46,938 bases of DNA, taken from assembly GCA_018712565.1 (NCBI GenBank), contig DVGU01000008.1, positions 1-46,938 on the forward strand. The letters are read 5' to 3'. The stretch is from Candidatus Faecimonas gallistercoris (GTDB lineage Bacteria > Bacillota_I > Bacilli_A > RF39 > UBA660). The translations under genes were made by a program, and so were the position numbers. The notes under the pieces were generated by a model. The model saw nothing but the letters and a program-made list of their open reading frames with translations. It was not told the origin of the DNA and searched no databases. This document shows, in pieces, positions 20,033 through 29,005 of the stretch. The first letter of the stretch is position 1; each line of letters starts with the position of its first letter.

Positions 20033-21126
20033 TACGTAGTTGCTACATCCATATTCCTTTTTGTAAAAAAATTTGTAGTTATTGTGATTTTTGTAAATTG
20101 TTTTATGATACAGGATATGTTTTATCTTATTTAGATAGTTTGGATGAAGAGATTTTAAAAAATTATCAAGAAGAAGAATTAAATACTATTTATATAGGTG
20201 GTGGAACACCTAGTTGTTTATCGATTTGTGAACTTAAATATTTATTTTCTATTTTATCTAGATTTAAAAGAAGTAAAGATTGTGAGATTACAATTGAGGC
20301 AAATTTTGATAGTATTACTAAGGAAAAAATAGATTTATTTTTAGAGTTTGGTATTAATCGTATTAGTTTTGGAATGGAAACTACACACGAATGGATTTTA
20401 AAGAAGATGAATCGTAGCCTAGATTTGTCTTATGTTAAAGAAATTATTTGTTATTGTAGAGAAAAAGGACTTACTAATATTAATTTAGATTTAATGTATG
20501 CTTTTCCTGGTGAAAGTATACAGGAAGTAGAAGAAGATGTTTCTTTTCTTTTATCTTTAGATGTTAATCATATTTCTACTTATTCACTTATTTTAGAAGA
20601 GCATACATCATTGTATTTGCAACATTCTTCTTTGGTCGATGAAGATATGGATGCTAGAATGTATCAGAGAATTTGTGAGATGTTAAAAGACTATGTTCAT
20701 TATGAGACTAGTAATTTTGCAAAAGATGGAAAGTATTCTCGTCATAATTTGTGTTATTGGAATAATTGGGAGTATTATGGTTTTGGCCTTGGAGCCAGTG
20801 GATATATTTTAAATATTCGTTATGCTAATACTCGTAGTATGACACATTATTTACAGGGAAATTATCGTTACCAAGAGGAAAAATTGTCTACTTATGATAA
20901 AATGGAATATGAGGTTATTTTAAATCTAAGGACAAAATGGGGAATTTCTAAGAATAAATTTTTTCAATTCTATGGTAAAAACTTAGAAGAAGTTTATCCT
21001 TATCAAAAGTTAATTGATCAGGGATATTTAATTGAAAAAGATGATAATATTATTATTCCTTATTCTTATTGGTATCTTAGTAATGAAATTATAGTTAAAT
21101 TATTGGAGGGATGTTGTTATGAATAA
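20029..21126 (+). CDS. hemW: HemW-like radical SAM protein (oxygen-independent coproporphyrinogen III oxidase family)
   Basis: CYIHIPFCKKICSYCDFCK (CxxxCxxC), YIGGGTPS, INRISFGMET; downstream of lepA as in many Firmicutes. Confidence 0.92.
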   Translation: MIRSCYIHIPFCKKICSYCDFCKLFYDTGYVLSYLDSLDEEILKNYQEEELNTIYIGGGTPSCLSICELKYLFSILSRFKRSKDCEITIEANFDSITKEKIDLFLEFGINRISFGMETTHEWILKKMNRSLDLSYVKEIICYCREKGLTNINLDLMYAFPGESIQEVEEDVSFLLSLDVNHISTYSLILEEHTSLYLQHSSLVDEDMDARMYQRICEMLKDYVHYETSNFAKDGKYSRHNLCYWNNWEYYGFGLGASGYILNIRYANTRSMTHYLQGNYRYQEEKLSTYDKMEYEVILNLRTKWGISKNKFFQFYGKNLEEVYPYQKLIDQGYLIEKDDNIIIPYSYWYLSNEIIVKLLEGCCYE

Positions 21127-21700
21127 AGTAGAAGAGTTTGAGGTTGAACTTGGTTATATAAAGGATGAGACTATTTTAGAAGATTGTCGTACGATGATAG
21201 GGGCATTACCTGATTATTTCTTTTTAGTTCCTGCATCTTCTACAGGAAAGTATCATCCTAGTTATTCACTTGGTGAAGGAGGACTTCTTCGTCATACAAA
21301 AGCGACGGTTAGAATTGGTTATGAATTATTACAAGATCCTTGTATTGGTAATAAATATACGGATAATGAAAAAGATATTATGTTAATGGGATTATTACTT
21401 CATGACGGATTAAAACATGGTATTCCTAAAGAACGTTATGTTCGCTTTGATCATCCTCTTTTAATGGCTAATTATATTATGGAACATAAAGCTGATTTAC
21501 TTATGAGTGATGAAGAGTTAGAACTTCTTTGCTCTGTCATTCGAACTCATATGGGGCCATGGACTAAGGATTATAATGGTGAAGAAGTATTAGAAGCTCC
21601 AAAGACAAAGTATCAAAATTTTGTTCATATGTGTGATTATCTAGCAAGTCGTAAGTGTTTACTTGTACCTTTTGATGAAAATAATAGAATAAGTGTTTAA
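21119..21700 (+). CDS. HD-domain phosphohydrolase-like protein
   Basis: GEGGLLRHTKATVRIGYELL...MGLLLHDGLKHG...RTHMGPW. Confidence 0.75.
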   Translation: MNKVEEFEVELGYIKDETILEDCRTMIGALPDYFFLVPASSTGKYHPSYSLGEGGLLRHTKATVRIGYELLQDPCIGNKYTDNEKDIMLMGLLLHDGLKHGIPKERYVRFDHPLLMANYIMEHKADLLMSDEELELLCSVIRTHMGPWTKDYNGEEVLEAPKTKYQNFVHMCDYLASRKCLLVPFDENNRISV

Positions 21701-21717
21701 TGGTACACTTATTTTTG
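21688..21717 (+). terminator. Intrinsic terminator overlapping HD gene stop
   Basis: AATAAGTGT-TTAATGGT-ACACTTATT then T's. Confidence 0.75.
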
Positions 21718-21742
21718 GTTATAAGGGATTTAAAGGTTACTC

Positions 21743-21771
21743 TTGACAAGCGAACAAACGTATTATATAGT
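21743..21771 (+). promoter_or_regulatory. Sigma-A-like promoter with LexA/DinR-like box in spacer
   Basis: TTGACA-17-TATAGT; spacer contains CGAACAAACGTATT (21751-21764). Confidence 0.75.
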
Positions 21772-21824
21772 AATTATATTAGGAGAAAAGTTTATTTTGT
21801 ATGTAGATAGAAAGGATTGGTTGT

Positions 21825-22493
21825 ATGAAAGGAAAGATAATTGTTATCGAAGGGACAGATTGTTCAGGAAAAGAAACACAATCTCTTTTGTTAGAAAAAA
21901 AATTAAAAGAAGCTGGAAAAAAATGTATTCGCTTTGGATTTCCTATGTATGATACACCAACTGGTAGAATTGTAGGAGGTCCTTATCTGGGAAATCCAGA
22001 AATTTTACAAGGCTTTTTTCCAGAAGGGGCTGATCATGTTGATCCTCATATTGCGTGTTTATATTATGCTGCAGATAGAAAGTATAATATGGAGAAAATT
22101 CTTCCTTATTTAGAAGATGGTTACTATGTTATTTTAGATCGTTATACTACTTCTAATCTTGCTCATCAGGGTAGTAAGATTCATGATAAGGATGAGAGGT
22201 TTTTAATGTATCAATGGATTGATAAATTAGAATATTGGTTGTTGCAACTTCCAAAGCCTGATCAGACTATTTTTTTACATATGCCATATCAATATTCTTT
22301 AAAATTAAGAGAAACTAGAAAAGTGGTGGATGAACATGAACGTTCTGAGGAGCATTTAAAAAATGCTGAGGAGGCTTATATTGAACTTTCTGAGATGTAT
22401 AATTGGAAAAGAATAGAATGTGTTAAAGATGATAAAATAAGGTCTATTGAAGATATTAATCAAGAGATTATTGATAATTTAATTGAGATTTAA
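21825..22493 (+). CDS. Thymidylate kinase-like deoxynucleotide kinase
   Basis: MKGKIIVIEGTDCSGKETQSLLLEKKLKEAGKKCIRFGFPMYDTPTGRIVGGPYLGNP...ILDRYTTSN. Confidence 0.88.
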   Translation: MKGKIIVIEGTDCSGKETQSLLLEKKLKEAGKKCIRFGFPMYDTPTGRIVGGPYLGNPEILQGFFPEGADHVDPHIACLYYAADRKYNMEKILPYLEDGYYVILDRYTTSNLAHQGSKIHDKDERFLMYQWIDKLEYWLLQLPKPDQTIFLHMPYQYSLKLRETRKVVDEHERSEEHLKNAEEAYIELSEMYNWKRIECVKDDKIRSIEDINQEIIDNLIEI

Positions 22494-22503
22494 CTTTTTA
22501 TAA

Positions 22504-22538
22504 AAAAAATCCTCTAATTTTAATTTAGAGGATTTTTC
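22504..22538. terminator. Bidirectional intrinsic terminator
   Basis: AAATCCTCTAA...TTTAGAGGATTTTT between convergent genes. Confidence 0.85.
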
Positions 22539-22540
22539 AT

Positions 22541-24262
22541 TTATTGACTTGGTAGAACACTTATTGCTTGTGAAACCATTTGTTCAGTTGCTGGTTGTTG
22601 CTCTGCTTTATTAATAATGGTTGGAATAATTGAAGTGGCTTGTTTTTTTTGATTGACTGGTGATTGTGTTTGTTCTGTTGCTGGTTTTTTTGTGGTGGAT
22701 ATTATAGGAATAATCGAAGGTTGAGAAGTGTCAATCTTAGTAATGGTAGGGTTACTGAAAGGGGTTGGTTGTTGTTCTTGTTTGATTGCTGAGGTGATTT
22801 CTGGGGTGTTTTTTTGATTTTCAACTGTGTTTATTTTCTCTAGTGTATTGATTGGTTTGTCTGTTGTTGTTGTTTTCATGGTTGGTTGTGTAGATTCATT
22901 TTGAATAGTCGTTGGAATATTTGTAGGGGTTGCTTTATTTAATGGTACTATTTCTAACTCTTGTTGTGCATTTTCTTCCTGTTCTTTCATTTCTTCTAGT
23001 TTTTCTTGTTCTTCCTTAGCTTTTTCTTTTGCCTTTATTTTTTCAGCAACATCATTTTCAAAGAAATCTTCAGCATCTTCTATTTCTATAACACGTAATA
23101 CTTCTTCGAAGCTTGTACTTCCATCGACTACTTTTCCTAAAGCATCTTGTAACATTGTAATTACTTTATCACTATATACTAATTTTGATAGCTCATCTTT
23201 ACTTATATTTTCATTATTTAATGCATTTCGCATTTCATCATCTAATTCTAGTACTTCTTGTATAGCGACACGTCCTTTATATCCTTTACGGCAGGCATCA
23301 CAACCATCATGGTTAGCATCCCATACTCTATCTATATCTTTTTTTAAGTATTTTTTAAATACCTTTTTTTCAAATTTAGTTGTTCTTCTTTTGACACGAC
23401 ACTTAGTACATATTTTTTTTGCTAGTCTTTGTGAGATGATACCGGTTAGGGCAGTAGATAATAAGTAACGTTCTACGTTCATATCTAGTAGACGTTCTAC
23501 TGTTGATAATGTATTATTGGTATGGATTGTTGATAAAACTAAGTGTCCAGTAATTGCGGCACGAACGGCAATTTGCGCAGTTTCACTATCACGAATCTCT
23601 CCGATTAGAATAACATTAGGGTCTTGACGTAGGATAGAACGAAGTGCTGCGGCAAAGGTCATACCGATTTCGGCATTTACTTGTACTTGATTCATACCTT
23701 CAATATTCATTTCTATAGGATCTTCTACTGTGATAATGTTAGTTTCTTCTTTATTTAATGTTTGTAAAACAGAGTATACAGTGGTTGATTTACCAGATCC
23801 TGTTGCTCCAGTGATTAGAATAATTCCATTAGGCACTTGAATCATACGTTTTAATCTGGCTAAGTTTGATTCGTTAAATCCTAGACTATCTAATCCTTGC
23901 AAACTTCTGGAATAATCTAGAATACGAATAACTATCTTTTCTCCTTCATTTAATGGAAGACATGAAACACGCATATCTAAATAAGTACCACCGAAATTAC
24001 CTTTGATGGCTCCATCTTGAGGAAGACGAGATTCTGTAATGTTCATATTTGCTAGTAATTTTAGTCTGGTAGTAAGATTTCTTTCATACGTTTTTGGTAT
24101 ATATGTAAAATTTTGTAAATCACCATCGATACGAAAACGAACCATCATGCCATCTTCTCTAGGATCAAAGTGTATATCAGAAGCACCTGATTTAGCAGCT
24201 GATATAATTATATAGTCTGCAATCTGGGTAATTGGTGTCTTCGTAAAGTCAAATTTTATCAT
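22541..24262 (-). CDS. Type II/IV pilus assembly ATPase (GspE/PilB/ComGA-like) with long low-complexity C-terminal tail
   Basis: SGASDIHFDPREDGMMVRFRIDG, GATGSGKSTTVYSVLQ, DPNVILIGEIRDSETAQIAVRAAITGHLVLSTIHTN, CxxC...CxxC. About 180 aa E/K- then P/T/Q-rich tail. Confidence 0.93.
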   Translation of the reverse strand: MIKFDFTKTPITQIADYIIISAAKSGASDIHFDPREDGMMVRFRIDGDLQNFTYIPKTYERNLTTRLKLLANMNITESRLPQDGAIKGNFGGTYLDMRVSCLPLNEGEKIVIRILDYSRSLQGLDSLGFNESNLARLKRMIQVPNGIILITGATGSGKSTTVYSVLQTLNKEETNIITVEDPIEMNIEGMNQVQVNAEIGMTFAAALRSILRQDPNVILIGEIRDSETAQIAVRAAITGHLVLSTIHTNNTLSTVERLLDMNVERYLLSTALTGIISQRLAKKICTKCRVKRRTTKFEKKVFKKYLKKDIDRVWDANHDGCDACRKGYKGRVAIQEVLELDDEMRNALNNENISKDELSKLVYSDKVITMLQDALGKVVDGSTSFEEVLRVIEIEDAEDFFENDVAEKIKAKEKAKEEQEKLEEMKEQEENAQQELEIVPLNKATPTNIPTTIQNESTQPTMKTTTTDKPINTLEKINTVENQKNTPEITSAIKQEQQPTPFSNPTITKIDTSQPSIIPIISTTKKPATEQTQSPVNQKKQATSIIPTIINKAEQQPATEQMVSQAISVLPSQ

Positions 24263-24356
24263 AGTGTCAACCCCTTTTGTTTTTTACTATGGTATTTTAT
24301 CTTATTTTATTATATAATATTTTTAGTATAATAGCAAGAAAGTAGATGGGAAAAAG

Positions 24357-24899
24357 ATGAAAAAAAATAATAAAGGTTTTGTTTTGGTTGAAACATTGGT
24401 TGTTACAGTTTTTGTTATGGCTGTATTTTCTGTTATTTATGTTAATTTTTATCCATTAGTAGGTGAGTATGAAAGAAGAGAGTTTTATGACGATGTAGAT
24501 AGTAAATATGGAGCTTATTGGATTAAGAGATTTATTCAAAGTAGTAGTTATGATTTTTATCGTTCTGGGGGACTGAATGCTAATATTACTAGTAATGGAT
24601 ATGCTAATTTTCAATGTAGTGAGTTAGGGAGCGAGGATAGGAATTTCTGTAGTGAGATGTGGAGTAGGCTAGGTATAAATAAAGTCGTGGTTACTACTTA
24701 TAATATACAGACATTTAAGGATAAAATACAAAGTAATTCTACTGGTTTTACTGAAAATTTTGTCTCTTATATTGAGTATTTACCAAATTTTGAAGTTGCT
24801 TCTGAAAATGGTGCTAAGTTTAGAGTTTTAGTTGAATTCAAACAAACTTCCGAAGATGAAGAATATTATTCTTATGCAAATATGGAGGTGGTTAAATGA
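24357..24899 (+). CDS. Prepilin-type N-terminal methylation protein (pseudopilin)
   Basis: MKKNNKGFVLVETLVVTVFVMAVFSVIYVNF: G|F cleavage site, E5, hydrophobic helix. Confidence 0.82.
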   Translation: MKKNNKGFVLVETLVVTVFVMAVFSVIYVNFYPLVGEYERREFYDDVDSKYGAYWIKRFIQSSSYDFYRSGGLNANITSNGYANFQCSELGSEDRNFCSEMWSRLGINKVVVTTYNIQTFKDKIQSNSTGFTENFVSYIEYLPNFEVASENGAKFRVLVEFKQTSEDEEYYSYANMEVVK

Positions 24900-25516
24900 T
24901 ACGAAAATTAAATAATAAAGGAATGACAGCTGTAGAGATTTTAGTTACTTTTGTTATTATTATTGTTATTGTTGTTTCTATGTATAATGGAATTTTGGAT
25001 TTAAAAAATAAAGAGACTATATCTTCTTATAAATTGAGTTTAGTTACTTATAATAATTTGTTAACAAAGGATATTCAAGATGATTTGATTAAGATTGGCC
25101 TATCTACAGTACAAACCAGTGCTTTAGATGGAAACTCTGGTTATCGTATTACTATGGCTTTGAAAGATGGTACGAAGCGAATTTTAGAAATTAAGCAGAT
25201 TTTTGGATGTAGTGCTGTAGATTCTAGTGATGTTAGTACTTTATGTACGCCTTATAATATTCCTGAGAATCGAAGTGATGAATTTTCTATTAGTTATGGT
25301 CCTGAAGGTGATTTAACTGAGTATCCACTTCCTGATTTAGGGCATGAAGAGATTAATAATTCTAGTGGTGGTACGAGAACGATTTATAGTCTTAGAATTA
25401 ATGCAGTAGAGGTTTCTACGGCAAATCAAGTTTTTTCTCTTCATATTATTATGTCACATCCAGATTTAGGAGATAGATATTCTATTGATATTGTTTCACC
25501 AATTAATTATACATAA
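24896..25516 (+). CDS. Prepilin-type N-terminal methylation protein (pseudopilin)
   Basis: MIRKLNNKGMTAVEILVTFVIIIVIVVSMYNG: G|M cleavage site, E5; 4-nt overlap with upstream pilin. Confidence 0.82.
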   Translation: MIRKLNNKGMTAVEILVTFVIIIVIVVSMYNGILDLKNKETISSYKLSLVTYNNLLTKDIQDDLIKIGLSTVQTSALDGNSGYRITMALKDGTKRILEIKQIFGCSAVDSSDVSTLCTPYNIPENRSDEFSISYGPEGDLTEYPLPDLGHEEINNSSGGTRTIYSLRINAVEVSTANQVFSLHIIMSHPDLGDRYSIDIVSPINYT

Positions 25517-26386
25517 AAATAAAATACTGGCTAATATTATTTGATATATCCTTCCTATAAGGAAATTTTTATAATTTATTTTAGTATCAGCGATGATACT
25601 TTTTGTTTGCATATGAACAGAAATTCCACCTAATGCAAAGAAAAAGATAATGATTAAACTTCGTATTATAGGATTGGAAATTAGACTGGTTAAGAAGACG
25701 CCGTTTGTTAAGTCAAAGATTCCATTTATTAATATGTATTCTATTAGTGGTAATTTTATATATTGATTTATAATAGTAATTATTAAATAAAAGAAAATAG
25801 ATGTTCCATAAATTAGTAAGATGGTTTTTATAGATGAAAATATTGCTTTTGGTAGGATTTTTGGAAAGGAAGGAGTATTTTCTATAAATACTAGGGGATT
25901 ATCTTTTTCTTTCGGTCTTTTTATGAAAGCAATGATTAAATTAGCTAGTATTAAACTAATAAGTATTGTAGTTGCGTATCGTTTCGATGGAAAAAGAACA
26001 GATACAGACCCTAAAATAAATAAGGGATTGGGAAAATGAGTAAAGCTGATTAAATAGTTTGCATCTTTTTCAGTGATTAAGTTTTTTTCTAATAAATCTT
26101 TTGTATATTTACTACCACTAGGGAATCCACTAATTAGGCTCATAATTACTACATAAAAACAGGAACCATTTTTATGTAGTAGATTACTTAGTTTTTCTAC
26201 GGCATTATATTCAATTAATAAAGTTGATAGGGTAAAGAATAAAAAACTTGCTGGAAATAGTTTTTCTATAAATAGTTTTGTATATCTTAGAATTTGGTTT
26301 GTTATTAGGGTGGAGTTTATTAGATATAATATACTTAGACATATTAATACAACTAGAATCAAGTTACTTTTTTTATTTTTTTTCAT
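25496..26386 (-). CDS. YlbJ-like integral membrane protein (nucleoside recognition/Gate domain)
   Basis: LISGFPSGSKYTKDLLEKNLITEKDANYLISFTHFPNPLFILGSVSV matches the YlbJ pattern; divergent neighbour is SepM/YlbL-like. Confidence 0.75.
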   Translation of the reverse strand: MKKNKKSNLILVVLICLSILYLINSTLITNQILRYTKLFIEKLFPASFLFFTLSTLLIEYNAVEKLSNLLHKNGSCFYVVIMSLISGFPSGSKYTKDLLEKNLITEKDANYLISFTHFPNPLFILGSVSVLFPSKRYATTILISLILANLIIAFIKRPKEKDNPLVFIENTPSFPKILPKAIFSSIKTILLIYGTSIFFYLIITIINQYIKLPLIEYILINGIFDLTNGVFLTSLISNPIIRSLIIIFFFALGGISVHMQTKSIIADTKINYKNFLIGRIYQIILASILFLCIINW

Positions 26387-26429
26387 ATTTCCTCATTTCT
26401 TTGTTATAATGTATCATGGAGGTAATTGC

Positions 26430-27440
26430 ATGCTTAAGAAATTTTATGAGAAAATTTTGAATTTTATTAAAAGTGAATATAAATATATTTTATTTTTGAT
26501 TGCTTTTTGGGTAGTTTGTTCTTGGCCCGTTAATTATTATATTATTATTGGTGGGGGAATTAGTGATATTAGTAAACGGGTAGTTGTAGAAGATGGATAT
26601 CAGAGTAAGGGTAGTTTTAATTTATCTTATGTTTCTGAATTAAAAGGAACAACGCTTAGTTATTTACTTAGTTATGTTATGCCTAATTGGGAAAAGGTTA
26701 GTATGGATGATTATAAATATACAACGGATGAGGATTATGACGATATTGAATTCCGTAGTGAGCTAGATTTAGAGTATTCTAATAGTAATGCTATTTATTA
26801 TGCGTATAAATTGGCTAATAAAAAATGTAATATTATTGATACTAAAGTTTATGTTATTGTGACTCTGGATGGGTATGATAATCCTCTTGAGGTAGGAGAT
26901 CAACTTATAAGTATTAATGGTAAGGACTGTGATAATTTAGAAGAATTTCAAAATGAGTTGCAACAAATAGAGGATAGTAAAGTTACTGTTACAGTGTTAC
27001 GGGATAAAAAGCGTGTCGATCTTGATTGTAGGTTATATCTAGAAGATGGACGTAAGCTTTTAGGGGTTGCGTTACAATCTGTTAGTAGTTATGATACAGA
27101 TCCTAAGGTAGAATTTCAGTTTGAGCGTAATGAGTCCGGACCTTCTGCTGGTCTTGTTACAACGCTTTCTATTTATGATCAGTTGATAAAAAAAGATTTA
27201 ACGAAGAAAATGAATATTGCTGGAACTGGTACTATTGAGTCTGATGGTACTATTGGAGAGATTGGGGAGGTTGAATATAAATTATTAGGGGCTGTTGATG
27301 GAGGAGCTGATGTCTTTTTAGTTCCAGCGGGTGATAATTATAAAACTTGTTTAAAAGTAAAAAAGGAAAAGAATTTAGATATTAAATTGATTCCTGTTAA
27401 AACTATTTATGATGCTGTAGAAAAATTAGAAAAAATGTAG
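26430..27440 (+). CDS. SepM/YlbL-like PDZ and Lon-type serine protease
   Basis: N-terminal TM, PDZ segment, catalytic GPSAGLV Ser and GEVEYKLLGA Lys. Start ATG at 26430 after ggaggt SD. Confidence 0.88.
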   Translation: MLKKFYEKILNFIKSEYKYILFLIAFWVVCSWPVNYYIIIGGGISDISKRVVVEDGYQSKGSFNLSYVSELKGTTLSYLLSYVMPNWEKVSMDDYKYTTDEDYDDIEFRSELDLEYSNSNAIYYAYKLANKKCNIIDTKVYVIVTLDGYDNPLEVGDQLISINGKDCDNLEEFQNELQQIEDSKVTVTVLRDKKRVDLDCRLYLEDGRKLLGVALQSVSSYDTDPKVEFQFERNESGPSAGLVTTLSIYDQLIKKDLTKKMNIAGTGTIESDGTIGEIGEVEYKLLGAVDGGADVFLVPAGDNYKTCLKVKKEKNLDIKLIPVKTIYDAVEKLEKM

Positions 27441-27458
27441 TTAGGAAGGTGTATAATT

Positions 27459-27863
27459 ATGAGTGATAAAGAATTATTAGATTTTGGATTGAAGTATATG
27501 AGTCAAGTAGAAGGTTTTATTAAAAATAATCATTATAAACTAGTTGATTTAAAAGAACATTATTGTGTAATGAAAGCAGAGGTTCGTGATGAAAGTTTAA
27601 ATCCATATGGAATGGTACATGGTGGTTTTTTGTTTGGACTTGCTGATACAGCTGCTGGTATTGCGGCTCGTTCTACTGGTAGAAAAGCTGTTACATTAAA
27701 TGCTAATATTGAATATTTACATGCTGCTTATGGAAGTTATATTAAAGCGGTTGCTAAGGCGATAAAGATTGGAAAAACTATCTCTGTTTATGAAGTTTTA
27801 CTTTATGATGATAAAGAGGTAATGGTAGCAAAAGCGTCAGTTGATTATTTCTTTATTGATTAA
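27459..27863 (+). CDS. PaaI-family hotdog thioesterase
   Basis: NPYGMVHGGFLFGLADTAAGIAARSTGRKAVTLNANIEYLHAAYG. Confidence 0.85.
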   Translation: MSDKELLDFGLKYMSQVEGFIKNNHYKLVDLKEHYCVMKAEVRDESLNPYGMVHGGFLFGLADTAAGIAARSTGRKAVTLNANIEYLHAAYGSYIKAVAKAIKIGKTISVYEVLLYDDKEVMVAKASVDYFFID

Positions 27864-27883
27864 AGATATGGATGTTAATTTAT

Positions 27884-27911
27884 AAGAAATTATCAATATT
27901 TCTTTTTTTTT
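27884..27911 (+). terminator. Intrinsic terminator
   Basis: AAGAAAT-TATCAAT-ATTTCTT followed by T-run. Confidence 0.65.
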
Positions 27912-27950
27912 AAATTTTTTTTTGATATAGTTATACTAGAGGTGAGTTAG

Positions 27951-28634
27951 ATGAAGAAGAAAATATTATTTATTCTTGGTATTGTAATTATAGCTTTTAT
28001 AGTTTTTTTAGGTTATAGAAGTTACTTGGTTTATTTTAAATACAAGGTTGTTGTGGATGAATATGTCCCTACTAAGGGAACCTTAGGACTTTCTTCTACT
28101 GAGGAATGTGATTTCCATTTTAAAGGTCTTTCTATTTGTTTACCCGATGGATTTACTAAGGATTTAGATCGGAAAGATAATGATTTTGATGTTTTATACT
28201 CTAATGGTGAAGTAGATATTGCTATGTCATTGATGAAGAATGATTTGAGTAGTAGTATAGAGGATATTGATAAACATATAGATGCAAAAAAAATAATGAA
28301 GAAGTATGATATTTCTACTATGACGGATGTTTTACATTATTTAGATAAGCATGGTAAAGATAAGTTTACGATTTTTTCTAAGCTTTCGGATATTCAATTT
28401 TATTATGTTGCTAGAACATTAGTAGATTTGTTAGTACCTACAGGAGATGTTTATTATTTAGATGGTGATGTAGGTGAAGGTTATATGATAAAACAGAAGA
28501 ATAATTATTTTGTTTATTTATATAATGGTAATAATAAATATGTTATATCTTTCTATCAAGAACAGTTGGATGATGATTATTTTAATGATGATAATGTTTA
28601 TAAAATACTTAGTAGTATACAATTTAGGGACTAG
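27951..28634 (+). CDS. Hypothetical membrane-anchored protein
   Basis: Complete ORF with N-terminal TM and SD (aggtgag); no family recognised. Confidence 0.65.
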   Translation: MKKKILFILGIVIIAFIVFLGYRSYLVYFKYKVVVDEYVPTKGTLGLSSTEECDFHFKGLSICLPDGFTKDLDRKDNDFDVLYSNGEVDIAMSLMKNDLSSSIEDIDKHIDAKKIMKKYDISTMTDVLHYLDKHGKDKFTIFSKLSDIQFYYVARTLVDLLVPTGDVYYLDGDVGEGYMIKQKNNYFVYLYNGNNKYVISFYQEQLDDDYFNDDNVYKILSSIQFRD

Positions 28635-28650
28635 TTTTAGTCTTTTTTTA
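28628..28650 (+). terminator. Intrinsic terminator overlapping stop codon
   Basis: GACTA-GTTT-TAGTC followed by T7. Confidence 0.75.
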
Positions 28651-28861
28651 TTCCCATAATTTCCCGTTTTTTTATCAAGTAGTTTTCATAATTGTTTTAT
28701 ATATTTATAGCAAGAAAGGAGGAGAAAAGATAAAAATTCTTTATCGGAAATTATATTCCCATAATTTCCCATAATTATTTAATAATTCTTACACATTTAT
28801 GCGATATAGTTAAATTGTCGAAAGGAGGAAGATAGATAGAAGTTAGTTAAATAGAATGAAT
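28651..28861 (+). repeat. ~105-bp imperfect tandem duplication of operator/-10/SD-like unit
   Basis: TTCCCATAATTTCCC at 28651 and 28756; TATATT/TATAGT 49 nt downstream of each; AAAGGAGG at 28715 and 28821. Confidence 0.7.
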
Positions 28862-29005
28862 GATTATTATACCAATTTTTTTATATAGATGAAAGGAGGA
28901 GGATATTTATAGTGGAGTCAATATATTTCTTATTAAAGGAGGGGATGCTCATAAGGTTATAGATGAATTCAGGGAATAGTGTTATACTATTGGTAGGTGG
29001 TTAAT

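Noticed and set aside
21743-21952. ORF 21743..21952 (+)
   Set aside because: Starts at the -35 hexamer of the dTMP-kinase promoter and overlaps the kinase gene out of frame; spurious.
28651-28996. CRISPR-like array in the repeat-containing region before the two-component system
   Set aside because: Only two ~105-bp imperfect copies, no regular short repeat/spacer pattern, no cas genes; better explained as duplicated operator/promoter units.
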